Shown: positions 8,285-15,928 of the stretch, one piece after another
Layout of the letters: each line of letters starts with the position of its first letter
Position numbering within the stretch: the first letter of the stretch is position 1
Origin: Janthinobacterium sp. 344
GTDB lineage: Bacteria; Pseudomonadota; Gammaproteobacteria; Burkholderiales; Burkholderiaceae_D
DNA length: 64,000 bases
Reading direction: 5' to 3'
NCBI RefSeq assembly: GCF_900112025.1
Contig: NZ_FOKL01000005.1
Location: 248,001 to 312,000 of the forward strand
Program-made: the position numbers and the translations under genes
Notes under the pieces: generated by a model
Seen by the model: only the letters and a program-made list of their open reading frames with translations
The model's database searches: none
What the model was told of the DNA's origin: nothing

Positions 8285-9831
8285 AAATCAGAGCGCAAAT
8301 CGGCATGGTGCTGAACCTGGACAAGTGCATCGGCTGCCACACCTGTTCCGTCACCTGCAAGAACGTGTGGACCAGCCGCGATGGCGTCGAATACGCATGG
8401 TTCAACAACGTGGAGACGAAACCGGGCATCGGCTACCCGAAGCAGTGGGAAAACCAGGACAAGTGGAATGGCGGCTGGCGCCGCACGGAGGCGGGCAAGA
8501 TCGAGCCGCGCCAGGGCAGCCGCTTGAAGATCCTGGCCAATATCTTCGCCAATCCGAACCTGCCCGCCATCGACGAGTACTACGAGCCGTTCACCTACGA
8601 CTACGAGCACCTGCAAAGCGCGCCGCTGTCGCAGACGCCGCCGACGGCCCGTCCCATCTCCGTGCTGACGGGGAAAAAGATGGAAAAGATCGAGTGGGGC
8701 CCGAACTGGGAAGATGACCTGGGCGGCGAATTCGCCCAGCGCAGCAAGGATAAACTGTTCGACAACATGCAGAAGGAGATGTACGGCACCTTTGAAAACA
8801 CCTTCATGATGTATCTGCCGCGCCTGTGCGAGCATTGCCTCAATCCCACGTGCGTGGCCTCGTGCCCGTCCGGCTCCGTGTACAAGCGCGAAGACGACGG
8901 CATCGTGCTGATCGACCAGGACAAGTGCCGCGGCTGGCGCATGTGCATCTCCGGTTGCCCGTACAAGAAGATCTACTACAACTGGTCGTCCGGCAAGGCG
9001 GAGAAGTGCACCTTCTGCTTCCCCCGCATCGAGGCGGGCCAGCCCACCGTGTGCTCGGAAACGTGCGTGGGCCGCATCCGCTACCTGGGCGTGCTGCTGT
9101 ACGACGCCGACAAGATCGAGGCTGCCGCCTCCGTGCCGCAAGAGCAGGATTTATACCAGGCGCAACTGGGCCTGTTCCTCGACCCGCACGATCCGGCCAT
9201 CATCGCCGAGGCGCGCCGCCAGGGCATCCCGGACCTGTGGCTGGAGGCGGCCGTGAAATCCCCCGTCTACAAGATGGCCGTCGAGTGGAAAGTGGCGTTC
9301 CCCCTGCATCCCGAGTACCGCACCTTGCCGATGGTGTGGTACGTGCCGCCGCTGTCGCCGATCCAGGCGGCCGCCGAATCGGGCAAGCTGGGCGTGAACG
9401 GCATGCTGCCCGACACGCAAAGCCTGCGCATTCCCGTGCAGTACCTGGCCAATCTGCTGACGGCCGGCGACCAGCCGCCCATCGTCTCGGCGCTGGACCG
9501 CATGCTGGCCATGCGCGCCTACATGCGCAGCAAGACCGTGGAGAAGGTGGAAAACCTCACGGTGCTGAAACAGGTGGGCCTCACCCAGGCGCAGGTGGAG
9601 GACATGTACCACATCATGGCCATCGCCAATTACGAAGACCGCTTCGTCATCCCCAGCAGCCACAAGGAAATGGCCGAGGACAGCTTCAACGAGAAGGGTT
9701 CGTGCGGCTTCAGCTTCGGCAATGGCTGCTCGGACGGGGTCAGCGAGCCGACCTTGTTCGGCAAGAAAAAACACGGTTCGGCCATCTTCATGCAGATGCC
9801 GAAGTCGCGCAAAACGGCGCCTGGCGCTTAA
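8281..9831 (+). CDS. narH: Respiratory nitrate reductase beta subunit NarH
   Basis: The 516-residue iron-sulfur subunit carries electrons from NarI heme to NarG. Cluster motifs are complete: Cys16, 19, 22, 26 (CIGCHTCSVTC); CEHCLNPTCVASCP; CRGWRMCISGCP, where Trp219 stands in for a cysteine and gives the characteristic [3Fe-4S] centre of NarH; and CTFCFPRIEAGQPTVC followed by SETC. Length matches the family. It starts inside the narG stop (ATGA overlap) and is followed 9 bases later by narJ. Confidence 0.97.
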   Translation: MKIRAQIGMVLNLDKCIGCHTCSVTCKNVWTSRDGVEYAWFNNVETKPGIGYPKQWENQDKWNGGWRRTEAGKIEPRQGSRLKILANIFANPNLPAIDEYYEPFTYDYEHLQSAPLSQTPPTARPISVLTGKKMEKIEWGPNWEDDLGGEFAQRSKDKLFDNMQKEMYGTFENTFMMYLPRLCEHCLNPTCVASCPSGSVYKREDDGIVLIDQDKCRGWRMCISGCPYKKIYYNWSSGKAEKCTFCFPRIEAGQPTVCSETCVGRIRYLGVLLYDADKIEAAASVPQEQDLYQAQLGLFLDPHDPAIIAEARRQGIPDLWLEAAVKSPVYKMAVEWKVAFPLHPEYRTLPMVWYVPPLSPIQAAAESGKLGVNGMLPDTQSLRIPVQYLANLLTAGDQPPIVSALDRMLAMRAYMRSKTVEKVENLTVLKQVGLTQAQVEDMYHIMAIANYEDRFVIPSSHKEMAEDSFNEKGSCGFSFGNGCSDGVSEPTLFGKKKHGSAIFMQMPKSRKTAPGA

Positions 9832-9840
9832 GGAACTCAT

Positions 9841-10515
9841 ATGGAACACGCTATGCATCACTACCAGATCCTCTCGCGCCTGCTGCTGTATCCGGAGCCG
9901 GAGCTGATCGCGTACCTGCCGCAGCTGGATGCGGCGCTGGTGGCCGTGCCGGAGCAACACGCGCTGCTGCAACCCCTGCTGGCCCACTTGCAAACGAGCG
10001 CCCTGATCGACCTGCAGCAGCAGTACGTGGCTACTTTTGATCGCAACCCCTCGCACTCGCTGCATCTGTTCGAGCATATCCACGGCGAATCGCGCGACCG
10101 GGGCCAGGCCATGGTCGACCTGATGGAGGAATACAAGCGCCACGGCCTGCAGATGGTGGGCGACGACTTGCCTGACTTCGTGCCCCTGTTCCTGGAGTTC
10201 CTGGCGCAGCTCGACGAGGCGGCTTCCGCGCCGCTGCTGGGCGACGCCGTCCACGTGCTGGCGCACATCGGCCGCAAGCTGGCGGCCAACGGCAGCCCGT
10301 ATGCGCCCGTCTTCGCGGTACTGGAGCGCCTGAGTCCCGTGGCGGCCGAAACCCTGGCCGAGCCGCCCGTGCGCGACATGGACGAAGCGCTGGAAACCTT
10401 CGGTCCCGGCGCGGACGGCGTCGAGCCGCTGCTGCGCCCGGGCCAAGGCCAGGGCCAGGTCGCGGGCGGCGTCCATCCCGTGCATTTTCACCCGCAGCCG
10501 CGGCGCGCCGCCTGA
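9841..10515 (+). CDS. narJ: Nitrate reductase assembly chaperone NarJ
   Basis: A 224-residue cytoplasmic chaperone that binds apo-NarG and allows cofactor loading before membrane docking; it is not part of the final enzyme. The family hallmark SLHLFEHIHGESRDRGQAM (residues about 74-92) is present, after the usual N-terminal LSRLLLYPEPEL helix. AAGGAA lies 6 bases before the ATG. The C-terminal tail after residue 170 is Gly/Pro/Gln-rich and ends HPVHFHPQPRRAA, probably disordered. It sits in the standard G-H-J-I order. Confidence 0.94.
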   Translation: MEHAMHHYQILSRLLLYPEPELIAYLPQLDAALVAVPEQHALLQPLLAHLQTSALIDLQQQYVATFDRNPSHSLHLFEHIHGESRDRGQAMVDLMEEYKRHGLQMVGDDLPDFVPLFLEFLAQLDEAASAPLLGDAVHVLAHIGRKLAANGSPYAPVFAVLERLSPVAAETLAEPPVRDMDEALETFGPGADGVEPLLRPGQGQGQVAGGVHPVHFHPQPRRAA

Positions 10516-10549
10516 ATGGCCCACCGCGCCCGCATGAGGAGAGTACATC

Positions 10550-11236
10550 ATGAGTAATTACCTGCATCAATTCATCTTCGGGATTTACCCGTACATCGCC
10601 CTGGCCATCTTTTTCCTGGGGAGTTTGATCCGCTTCGACCGCGAACAGTACACGTGGAAGTCCGATTCCAGCCAGCTGCTGCACCGTGGCAGCCTGCGCC
10701 TGGGCAATATCCTGTTCCACATCGGCATCATCGGCCTGCTGTTCGGCCATGCGGCCGGCTTGCTCACCCCCGTCTGGGTGTGGGATACCTTGGGCGTGTC
10801 GCACAGCCTGAAGCAGGGCGTGGCCATGGCGGCCGGCGGCGTGATGGGCGGCCTGTGCCTGGCCGGCCTGCTGATCCTGCTGGCGCGCCGCTTCGGCAAT
10901 GCCCGGCTGCGCGCCGTCACCACGGCCGGCGACAAGCTGGTGATGCTGTGGATCTTGCTGACCCTGCTGCTGGGCCTGTCCTCGATCTTCGTCTCGGCCT
11001 CGCACATGGATGGCCACATGATGGTCTTGCTGATGACCTGGGCGCAGCACATCGTCACTTTCCGCGCCGATGCGGCCAGCTTCATCGTCGACGCGCCGCT
11101 GGTGTTCAAGCTGCACCTGTTCATGGGCATGTCGCTGTTCGTCATCTTCCCGTTCACCCGCCTGGTGCACGTGTGGAGCGGCTTTGGCGCCATCGGCTAT
11201 CTGGGCCGCACCTGGCAGCTCGTGCGCCGCCGCTAA
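10550..11236 (+). CDS. narI: Respiratory nitrate reductase gamma subunit NarI
   Basis: A 228-residue, five-helix cytochrome b subunit that oxidises quinol and anchors NarGH to the inner membrane. The four heme-ligating histidines are in place: His57 and His67 (LFHIGIIGLLFGHAAG), His189 and His207 (KLHLFMG and RLVHVW), one or two off the E. coli positions. A GGAGAG ribosome-binding site precedes the ATG. The foldase gene follows 15 bases later, so the operon continues. Confidence 0.96.
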   Translation: MSNYLHQFIFGIYPYIALAIFFLGSLIRFDREQYTWKSDSSQLLHRGSLRLGNILFHIGIIGLLFGHAAGLLTPVWVWDTLGVSHSLKQGVAMAAGGVMGGLCLAGLLILLARRFGNARLRAVTTAGDKLVMLWILLTLLLGLSSIFVSASHMDGHMMVLLMTWAQHIVTFRADAASFIVDAPLVFKLHLFMGMSLFVIFPFTRLVHVWSGFGAIGYLGRTWQLVRRR

Positions 11237-11251
11237 AAAAGGAGTCACATC

Positions 11252-11998
11252 ATGGGAATCTCCGTCAATGGCATCGATATCGACGATGCCGACATCGCGC
11301 AGGAACTGCCGCATCACGACGGTGCCGGCAATCCGCTGAAACAGGCCGTGCATGAACTGGTGCTGCGCCGGCTGCTGCTGGACGAGGCGCAGCGCCTGGG
11401 CGTGCCGGGCGCCGGCGAGGACGACCGCATCGAGGCGCTGTTCGCGCAGGAAGTGCGCGTGCCGCCCGCCGACGATGCGGCCTGCCGCACCTTTTATGCG
11501 CAGCGCCCGCAGCTGTTTCGCAGCGGCGCGCTGGTCGAGGCGCGCCACATCCTGTTCCAGGTGACGCCGGAAGCGCCCCTGGAGCTGCTGCGCACGACGG
11601 CGCAAGCCGTGCTCGACGCCCTGAAGCTGGCGCCCGAGCGCTTCGGCGAACTGGCGGCGCAGTATTCGAACTGCCCCTCGGGCGCGCTGGGCGGTAGTCT
11701 GGGTCAGCTGTCGCCGGGCCAGAGCGTGCCGGAGTTCGACGCGCTCGTGTTCCGCCTGGAAGCGGGCGCGCTGGCCGGCCACCTGCTGGAAACGCGCTTC
11801 GGCTACCACATCGTGCAGGTGCGGCGCCGGGTCGAAGGCCAGGCCATCCCGTACGCAGCCGTGCAGGCGCAGATCGCCGACCGCCTGTCGCGCGCGGCGT
11901 GGCAGCGCGCCGTGCACCAGTATCTGCATTTGCTGGCGGGGCGGGCCGACATCGCCGGCATCGAACTGGAAGGCACAACCAGCCCGCTGGTTCAGTAA
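11252..11998 (+). CDS. Parvulin-type peptidyl-prolyl isomerase in the nar operon
   Basis: A 248-residue protein with an N-terminal helical segment and a PpiC/parvulin domain at about residues 88-200: EARHILFQV, then FGELAAQYSNCPSGALGGSLG, PGQSVPEFDALVF and ETRFGYHIVQV. No signal peptide is visible, so it probably acts in the cytoplasm, as NifM-like foldases do. A strong AAAGGAG lies before the ATG, 15 bases from narI. The same gene position is known in pseudomonad narK1K2GHJI operons. A role in nitrate reductase folding or maturation is inferred from context. A hairpin follows the stop. Confidence 0.88.
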   Translation: MGISVNGIDIDDADIAQELPHHDGAGNPLKQAVHELVLRRLLLDEAQRLGVPGAGEDDRIEALFAQEVRVPPADDAACRTFYAQRPQLFRSGALVEARHILFQVTPEAPLELLRTTAQAVLDALKLAPERFGELAAQYSNCPSGALGGSLGQLSPGQSVPEFDALVFRLEAGALAGHLLETRFGYHIVQVRRRVEGQAIPYAAVQAQIADRLSRAAWQRAVHQYLHLLAGRADIAGIELEGTTSPLVQ

Positions 11999-12041
11999 GT
12001 AGAAATACGTAGCTCAAAAGGCGTAGGCCGCTAGGCCTTCT

Positions 12042-12064
12042 GGGGCACAGCCAGATCGTGCCCC
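12042..12064. terminator. Hairpin between the nar operon and moaA
   Basis: GGGGCAC and GTGCCCC pair perfectly across a 9-base loop. No T-tract follows, so this may be a weak terminator, an mRNA-stabilising hairpin or an attenuating element upstream of moaA. The gap is too short for the known Moco riboswitch plus a promoter. Confidence 0.4.
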
Positions 12065-12100
12065 GGCCCGTACAATGGAAGCAGAAACAGGAGTCGCGTC

Positions 12101-13087
12101 ATGGGTAGCGTCAAGTTGCAGGACCGTTTTGGCCGTTCGATCGATTATGTGCGGCTGTCCGTCACCGACCGCTGTGACTTGCGCTGCGCGTATTGCATGC
12201 CCAAGGGCTTTCGCGGTTTCGAGGAGCCGAAGGACTGGCTGACGTTCGGCGAGATCGAGCGCTTGCTGGGCATTTTCGTGCGCCTCGGCACGCGCCGCGT
12301 GCGCCTGACGGGCGGCGAGCCCCTGTTGCGGCGCAATCTGCCCGAGCTGGCGCAAAAGCTGTCCGCGCTGCCCGGTCTGGACGACCTGTCGCTGTCGACC
12401 AACGCCACCCAGCTGGGCAAGCATGCCGTGGCCCTGCGCGCGGCCGGCGTGGACCGCATCAACGTGAGCCTCGATTCGCTGGACCGCGCCTGCATGCAGC
12501 AGATCACGGGGCGCGACAGCCTGCGGCCCATACTCGATGGGCTGATGGCGGGCAAGGCGGCCGGTTTCGACCCGATCAAGATCAATATGGTGGCCATGCG
12601 CGGCATCAATGACGGCCAGATCGAAGCCATGGCGGCCTTCTGTATCGAGCAGCAGTTCATCCTGCGCCTGATCGAAGCCATGCCGATGGGCAGCACGGGC
12701 CGCAATGCCGGCTACATGCCGCTCGGTCCCGTGCGCGAACGCCTGGCGGCCCGCTTCGGCCTGGTGCCGCAGGCGATGGAACTGGGCGGCGGGCCGGCGC
12801 GCTACCTGGCGACCCCCGATGGACGCGCGAGCATCGGTTTTATTACGCCCATGTCGCAGCATTTCTGCGCCACCTGCAACCGCGTGCGCCTGTCCGTCGA
12901 CGGTACCCTGTATCTGTGCCTGGGCCAGGAAGAACAATTCGCGTTTGGCCCCATGCTGCGCGGCGGGGCCACGGATGCGGAGCTGGAAGCGGCGATCCGC
13001 GCCGCCATCGAACTCAAGCCGCGGCAGCATGATTTCAATACGCAGCCGGACAAGATTATCCGGTTCATGGCACAGACGGGCGGCTGA
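12101..13087 (+). CDS. moaA: GTP 3',8-cyclase MoaA (molybdenum cofactor biosynthesis)
   Basis: A 328-residue radical SAM enzyme that starts molybdenum cofactor synthesis from GTP, supplying NarG. The N-terminal SAM cluster is Cys25-x3-Cys29-x2-Cys32 (CDLRCAYC). The C-terminal second cluster shows HFCATCNRVRLS followed by the third Cys in TLYLCLG. The protein ends in the GG tail needed for activity (FMAQTGG). A CAGGAG ribosome-binding site precedes the ATG. It lies between the nar operon and narXL, and a GGGGTC palindrome follows 17 bases after the stop. No other moa genes are in the window. Confidence 0.95.
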   Translation: MGSVKLQDRFGRSIDYVRLSVTDRCDLRCAYCMPKGFRGFEEPKDWLTFGEIERLLGIFVRLGTRRVRLTGGEPLLRRNLPELAQKLSALPGLDDLSLSTNATQLGKHAVALRAAGVDRINVSLDSLDRACMQQITGRDSLRPILDGLMAGKAAGFDPIKINMVAMRGINDGQIEAMAAFCIEQQFILRLIEAMPMGSTGRNAGYMPLGPVRERLAARFGLVPQAMELGGGPARYLATPDGRASIGFITPMSQHFCATCNRVRLSVDGTLYLCLGQEEQFAFGPMLRGGATDAELEAAIRAAIELKPRQHDFNTQPDKIIRFMAQTGG

Positions 13088-13104
13088 GTGGAGGTGTCAC
13101 TGCT

Positions 13105-13131
13105 GGGGTCAGACCCGCCGGGTCTGACCCC
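13105..13131. repeat. GGGGTC palindromic repeat, copy 2
   Basis: Perfect 12-base arms GGGGTCAGACCC (13105-13116) and GGGTCTGACCCC (13120-13131) flank a GCC loop. It lies 17 bases after the moaA stop. The stem would be very stable, but there is no T-tract. Copy 3 has the same loop with the A and T of the arms swapped, so pairing is kept. Confidence 0.85.
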
Positions 13132-13200
13132 GGATCTTTGCCTGTGGGTGGAGTGATGTCGCTGACTTGACTGCATAGGGGCCACAAACAGGCATTTATT

Positions 13201-13207
13201 AGGGGTA
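13201..13207 (-). promoter_or_regulatory. NarL-type heptamer overlapping the narX ribosome-binding site
   Basis: AGGGGTA is the complement of TACCCCT, the best-known NarL heptamer. It ends 2 bases before the narX ATG and doubles as the Shine-Dalgarno sequence. A bound NarL could repress its own operon here, or the match may simply reflect the G-rich ribosome-binding site. Confidence 0.3.
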
Positions 13208-13209
13208 GT

Positions 13210-15111
13210 ATGAAATTCAAGGCGATGTTTTCCTCGTGGCAGAAGCTGTCGACCAAGATCGTCGGCGCGCTGCTGCTCATGCTGGTGCTGGCCTTGAGCG
13301 CCATCGGCTGCACGCTGTTCCTGTCATGGCAGCTGGAAGGCAGTTCGGCCGCCATCAACGAGACGGGCCGGCTGCGCATGCAGACCTACCGCCTGACCCT
13401 GCTGATCGCCAGCGAGGCCCGTGAACAGGCGCAGCAGCAAGCGCTGCTGATCGACGAAACGCTGGCCAAGATCGCCCACGGCGATCCGCAGCGGCCATTG
13501 TTCCTGCCGCCCAGCGCCGCCATCAAGTCCGAGTTCGCGCGCATCGGCCAGGCCTGGCGCGCTTCCCTGCGCCCGGCCGCGCTGGCCGCCGATTCCAGCG
13601 TCAAGGCACGCCAGTTCGGGCATGACGCCGACGTCTTCGCCGGCCAGGTCGACCAGCTGGTGCGCCTGATCGAGCACGATAGCGAGCAGCGCACCTTCTG
13701 GCTGCGCGCCTCGCAGCTGGTGCTGCTGGCCATGGCCATCCTTGGCACGGTCAGCATGATTTACCTGATGTTCATGCTCATCATCGAGCCTGTCACCCGG
13801 CTGCGCCTGGGCATGCAGCGCATGAAGGAGCGCGATTTCAGCGTGCGCCTGGCCGTCGAGAGCAATGACGAATTCGGCCAGCTGGCCAGTGGCTTCAACC
13901 AGATGGCCGATCGCCTGCAGGCGCTGTACGGCAACCTGGAAGAGGGCGTGCGCAGCAAGACGGCCACCCTGGAGTACCGCAACCGCGAACTGGCGCTGCT
14001 GTACGAAAGCGCCGCCTTTTTGCAGCGCCCGCAGCCTCTGGCAGCTATCTGCGACGGCTTCATGCAGCGCATCGTCGAGCATTTCGAAGCCGATGGCTCC
14101 ACCGTGCGCGTGCTCGACGCCGAGCGGGGCAACCTGCACATGGTGGTGCATACGGGCCTGTCCGAGGAACTGGTGGCGTCCGAACACTGCCTGAAGGTGG
14201 GCGACTGCCTGTGCGGCACGGCCGTCGAAATGAAGGTGGCGAAGGTGCACGACATGCGCCGCATCGACAGGGCGCACGAACTGCGCTGCCACCGCGAAGG
14301 CTTTGCCACCGTCTCCGTGTTCCAGATCCACGCGCACGAACAGCACCTGGGCTTCTTCAACCTGCATTTCCGTTTGGCCCGCGTGTTTTCCGCGCGCGAG
14401 CTGGCCTTGCTGGAAACCCTGGGCCAGCTGCTGGGCATCGCGCTGGAAAACCTGCGCCTGGCCGCGCGCGAACGCGAAATGGCCGTCTCCGAAGAGCGCA
14501 ACCTGGTGGCGCAGGGCCTGCACGACAGCATCGCGCAAAGCCTCAATTTCCTCAACCTGCAGGTGCAGATGCTCGACGACTCCGTGCGCCATGCGCGTTT
14601 CGACGAAGTGGCGAGCATCGTCCCGGCCCTGCACGCGGGCGTGAAGGAAAGCTACGAGGACGTGCGCGAACTGCTGGCGAATTTCCGCAGCCGTCTGATG
14701 GAAGACGATTTGATCGGCTCCCTGCGCGCGGCGCTGGACAAATTCCGCCGCCAGACTGGCATCGCCGCCGACCTGCTGGCCGACGTCGACGGGGCGCCAT
14801 TCCCCCGCGAACAGCAATTACAGCTATTATTCATCGTGCAGGAAGCGCTATCGAACATCCGCAAGCACGCGCAGGCCAGCCACGTCGAGGTGCGCCTGGC
14901 CGATGACCAGGATTTTAGTCTGACGATCAGCGACAATGGCGTGGGTTTCGACGCCGGCGCCGTGCTGGAGAAGGGCGACAGCCATGTCGGCATCCACATC
15001 ATGCGCGAGCGCGCGCAGCGCATCGCCGCCACGTTCGACGTGCATGCCTGCCCTGGCGGCGGCACCACCATCGAACTGCACCTGTCGCGCGAACAGCGGC
15101 GCGCCGCCTAG
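13210..15111 (+). CDS. narX: Nitrate/nitrite sensor histidine kinase NarX
   Basis: A 633-residue inner-membrane kinase. TM1 is at about residues 17-37; the periplasmic part opens with a P-box-like stretch (AINETGRLRMQTYRLTLL) that binds nitrate/nitrite in NarX. TM2 is at about 170-192, followed by HAMP, a GAF-like cysteine-containing linker (EHCLKVGDCLCGTAVEM), and a HisKA_3 dimerisation helix with His438 (QGLHDSIAQSLNFL). The ATPase domain has N and G boxes (EALSNIRKHA, DNGVGF). This is the NarX/NarQ type, not the HisKA type used by the kinases at 18-26 kb. narL follows 21 bases later. Confidence 0.92.
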   Translation: MKFKAMFSSWQKLSTKIVGALLLMLVLALSAIGCTLFLSWQLEGSSAAINETGRLRMQTYRLTLLIASEAREQAQQQALLIDETLAKIAHGDPQRPLFLPPSAAIKSEFARIGQAWRASLRPAALAADSSVKARQFGHDADVFAGQVDQLVRLIEHDSEQRTFWLRASQLVLLAMAILGTVSMIYLMFMLIIEPVTRLRLGMQRMKERDFSVRLAVESNDEFGQLASGFNQMADRLQALYGNLEEGVRSKTATLEYRNRELALLYESAAFLQRPQPLAAICDGFMQRIVEHFEADGSTVRVLDAERGNLHMVVHTGLSEELVASEHCLKVGDCLCGTAVEMKVAKVHDMRRIDRAHELRCHREGFATVSVFQIHAHEQHLGFFNLHFRLARVFSARELALLETLGQLLGIALENLRLAAREREMAVSEERNLVAQGLHDSIAQSLNFLNLQVQMLDDSVRHARFDEVASIVPALHAGVKESYEDVRELLANFRSRLMEDDLIGSLRAALDKFRRQTGIAADLLADVDGAPFPREQQLQLLFIVQEALSNIRKHAQASHVEVRLADDQDFSLTISDNGVGFDAGAVLEKGDSHVGIHIMRERAQRIAATFDVHACPGGGTTIELHLSREQRRAA

Positions 15112-15132
15112 CAACCACCTGAAAGTAAAAAC

Positions 15133-15795
15133 ATGGACACTCCCGACAAACCCATCACCGTCATGCTGGTGGACGACCATGCGCTGTTCCGCAGCGGCAT
15201 ACGCTCGCTGCTGCAGCGGCAACCCGAGTTTTGCGTGGTGGGCGAGGCGGCCGACGGCGTGGAAGGCATCAAGCGCGCCATCCAGCTGCAGCCCGACGTG
15301 GTGCTGCTGGACCTGAACATGGCCGGCATGTCGGGCGTGGAAGCGCTGCAGCTGATGCAGCACGACTGCCCCGATACGGCCATCGTCATGCTGACCGTAT
15401 CGGAAGACGCCGACGACCTGGCCACGGCCCTGCGCGCGGGCGCCTGCGGCTACCTGATCAAGAATATCGACGCCGACTACCTGGTGCGCGCCATCCGCCG
15501 CGCGGCCGCCGGCGAAGTGGTCATCGCCGAAGCCATGACGGGCAAGCTGGTGGCGCAGCTGCAGGCGGGCACGCGGCGCGAGGAACCCGTCTCGGAACTC
15601 GACAAGCTCACGCCGCGCGAAAAGGAAATCATCGATTGCCTGTCGCGCGGCGAGAGCAACAAGGGCATCGCGCGCACCCTGGACCTGGCCGAAAGCACGG
15701 TCAAGATCCACGTGCAGAACGTGCTGAAAAAACTCAACCTGAACAGCCGCGTGCAGGCCGCCGTGTATGCGGTGGAGCACCGCCAGGGCAAGTAG
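15133..15795 (+). CDS. narL: Nitrate-responsive response regulator NarL
   Basis: A 220-residue two-domain regulator. The receiver has the acidic pair Asp14/Asp15, phospho-acceptor Asp60 (VVLLDLNM) and the conserved Lys in CGYLIKNID. The C-terminal LuxR-type helix-turn-helix (about residues 155-215) reads LTPREKEIIDCLSRGESNKG with AESTVKIHVQNVLKKL as recognition helix. It would bind TACYYMT heptamers near narG, narK1 and narX. It lies 21 bases after its kinase. A GGGGTC palindrome follows 8 bases after the stop. Confidence 0.93.
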   Translation: MDTPDKPITVMLVDDHALFRSGIRSLLQRQPEFCVVGEAADGVEGIKRAIQLQPDVVLLDLNMAGMSGVEALQLMQHDCPDTAIVMLTVSEDADDLATALRAGACGYLIKNIDADYLVRAIRRAAAGEVVIAEAMTGKLVAQLQAGTRREEPVSELDKLTPREKEIIDCLSRGESNKGIARTLDLAESTVKIHVQNVLKKLNLNSRVQAAVYAVEHRQGK

Positions 15796-15803
15796 CCCGC
15801 GTT

Positions 15804-15830
15804 GGGGTCTGACCCGCCGGGTCAGACCCC
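15804..15830. repeat. GGGGTC palindromic repeat, copy 3
   Basis: Perfect 12-base arms GGGGTCTGACCC (15804-15815) and GGGTCAGACCCC (15819-15830) flank a GCC loop, 8 bases after the narL stop. Compared with copy 2 the arm bases A and T are exchanged on both sides, a compensatory change that preserves the stem. Confidence 0.85.
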
Positions 15831-15889
15831 ATGGTGACTTGTCGCTATCTCTCTAGTCCTTTTTGCCGATGGCAGTTCCTGTGCTTTTA

Positions 15890-15912
15890 AAGTAGTATAT
15901 TGAATATATCTT
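15890..15912. promoter_or_regulatory. nnrS operator: NsrR-like operator upstream of nnrS
   Basis: The 23-base element is two 11-base half-sites, AAGTAGTATAT and (inverted) AAGATATATTC, around a central T at 15901. Against the NsrR half-site AAGATGYATTT they match at about 8 and 9 of 11 positions. The dyad extends outwards as TTTAAAG/CTTTAAA. It ends 16 bases before the nnrS ATG and contains a TATATT -10-like string, so repressor binding would block transcription. NsrR control of nnrS is known in several proteobacteria. No nsrR gene is in the window. Confidence 0.55.
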
Positions 15913-15928
15913 TAAAGGCGAGTCCATC

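Noticed and set aside
11999-12100. Moco riboswitch upstream of moaA
   Set aside because: The gap is about 100 bases, shorter than the known Moco element plus promoter, and shows only one simple hairpin.
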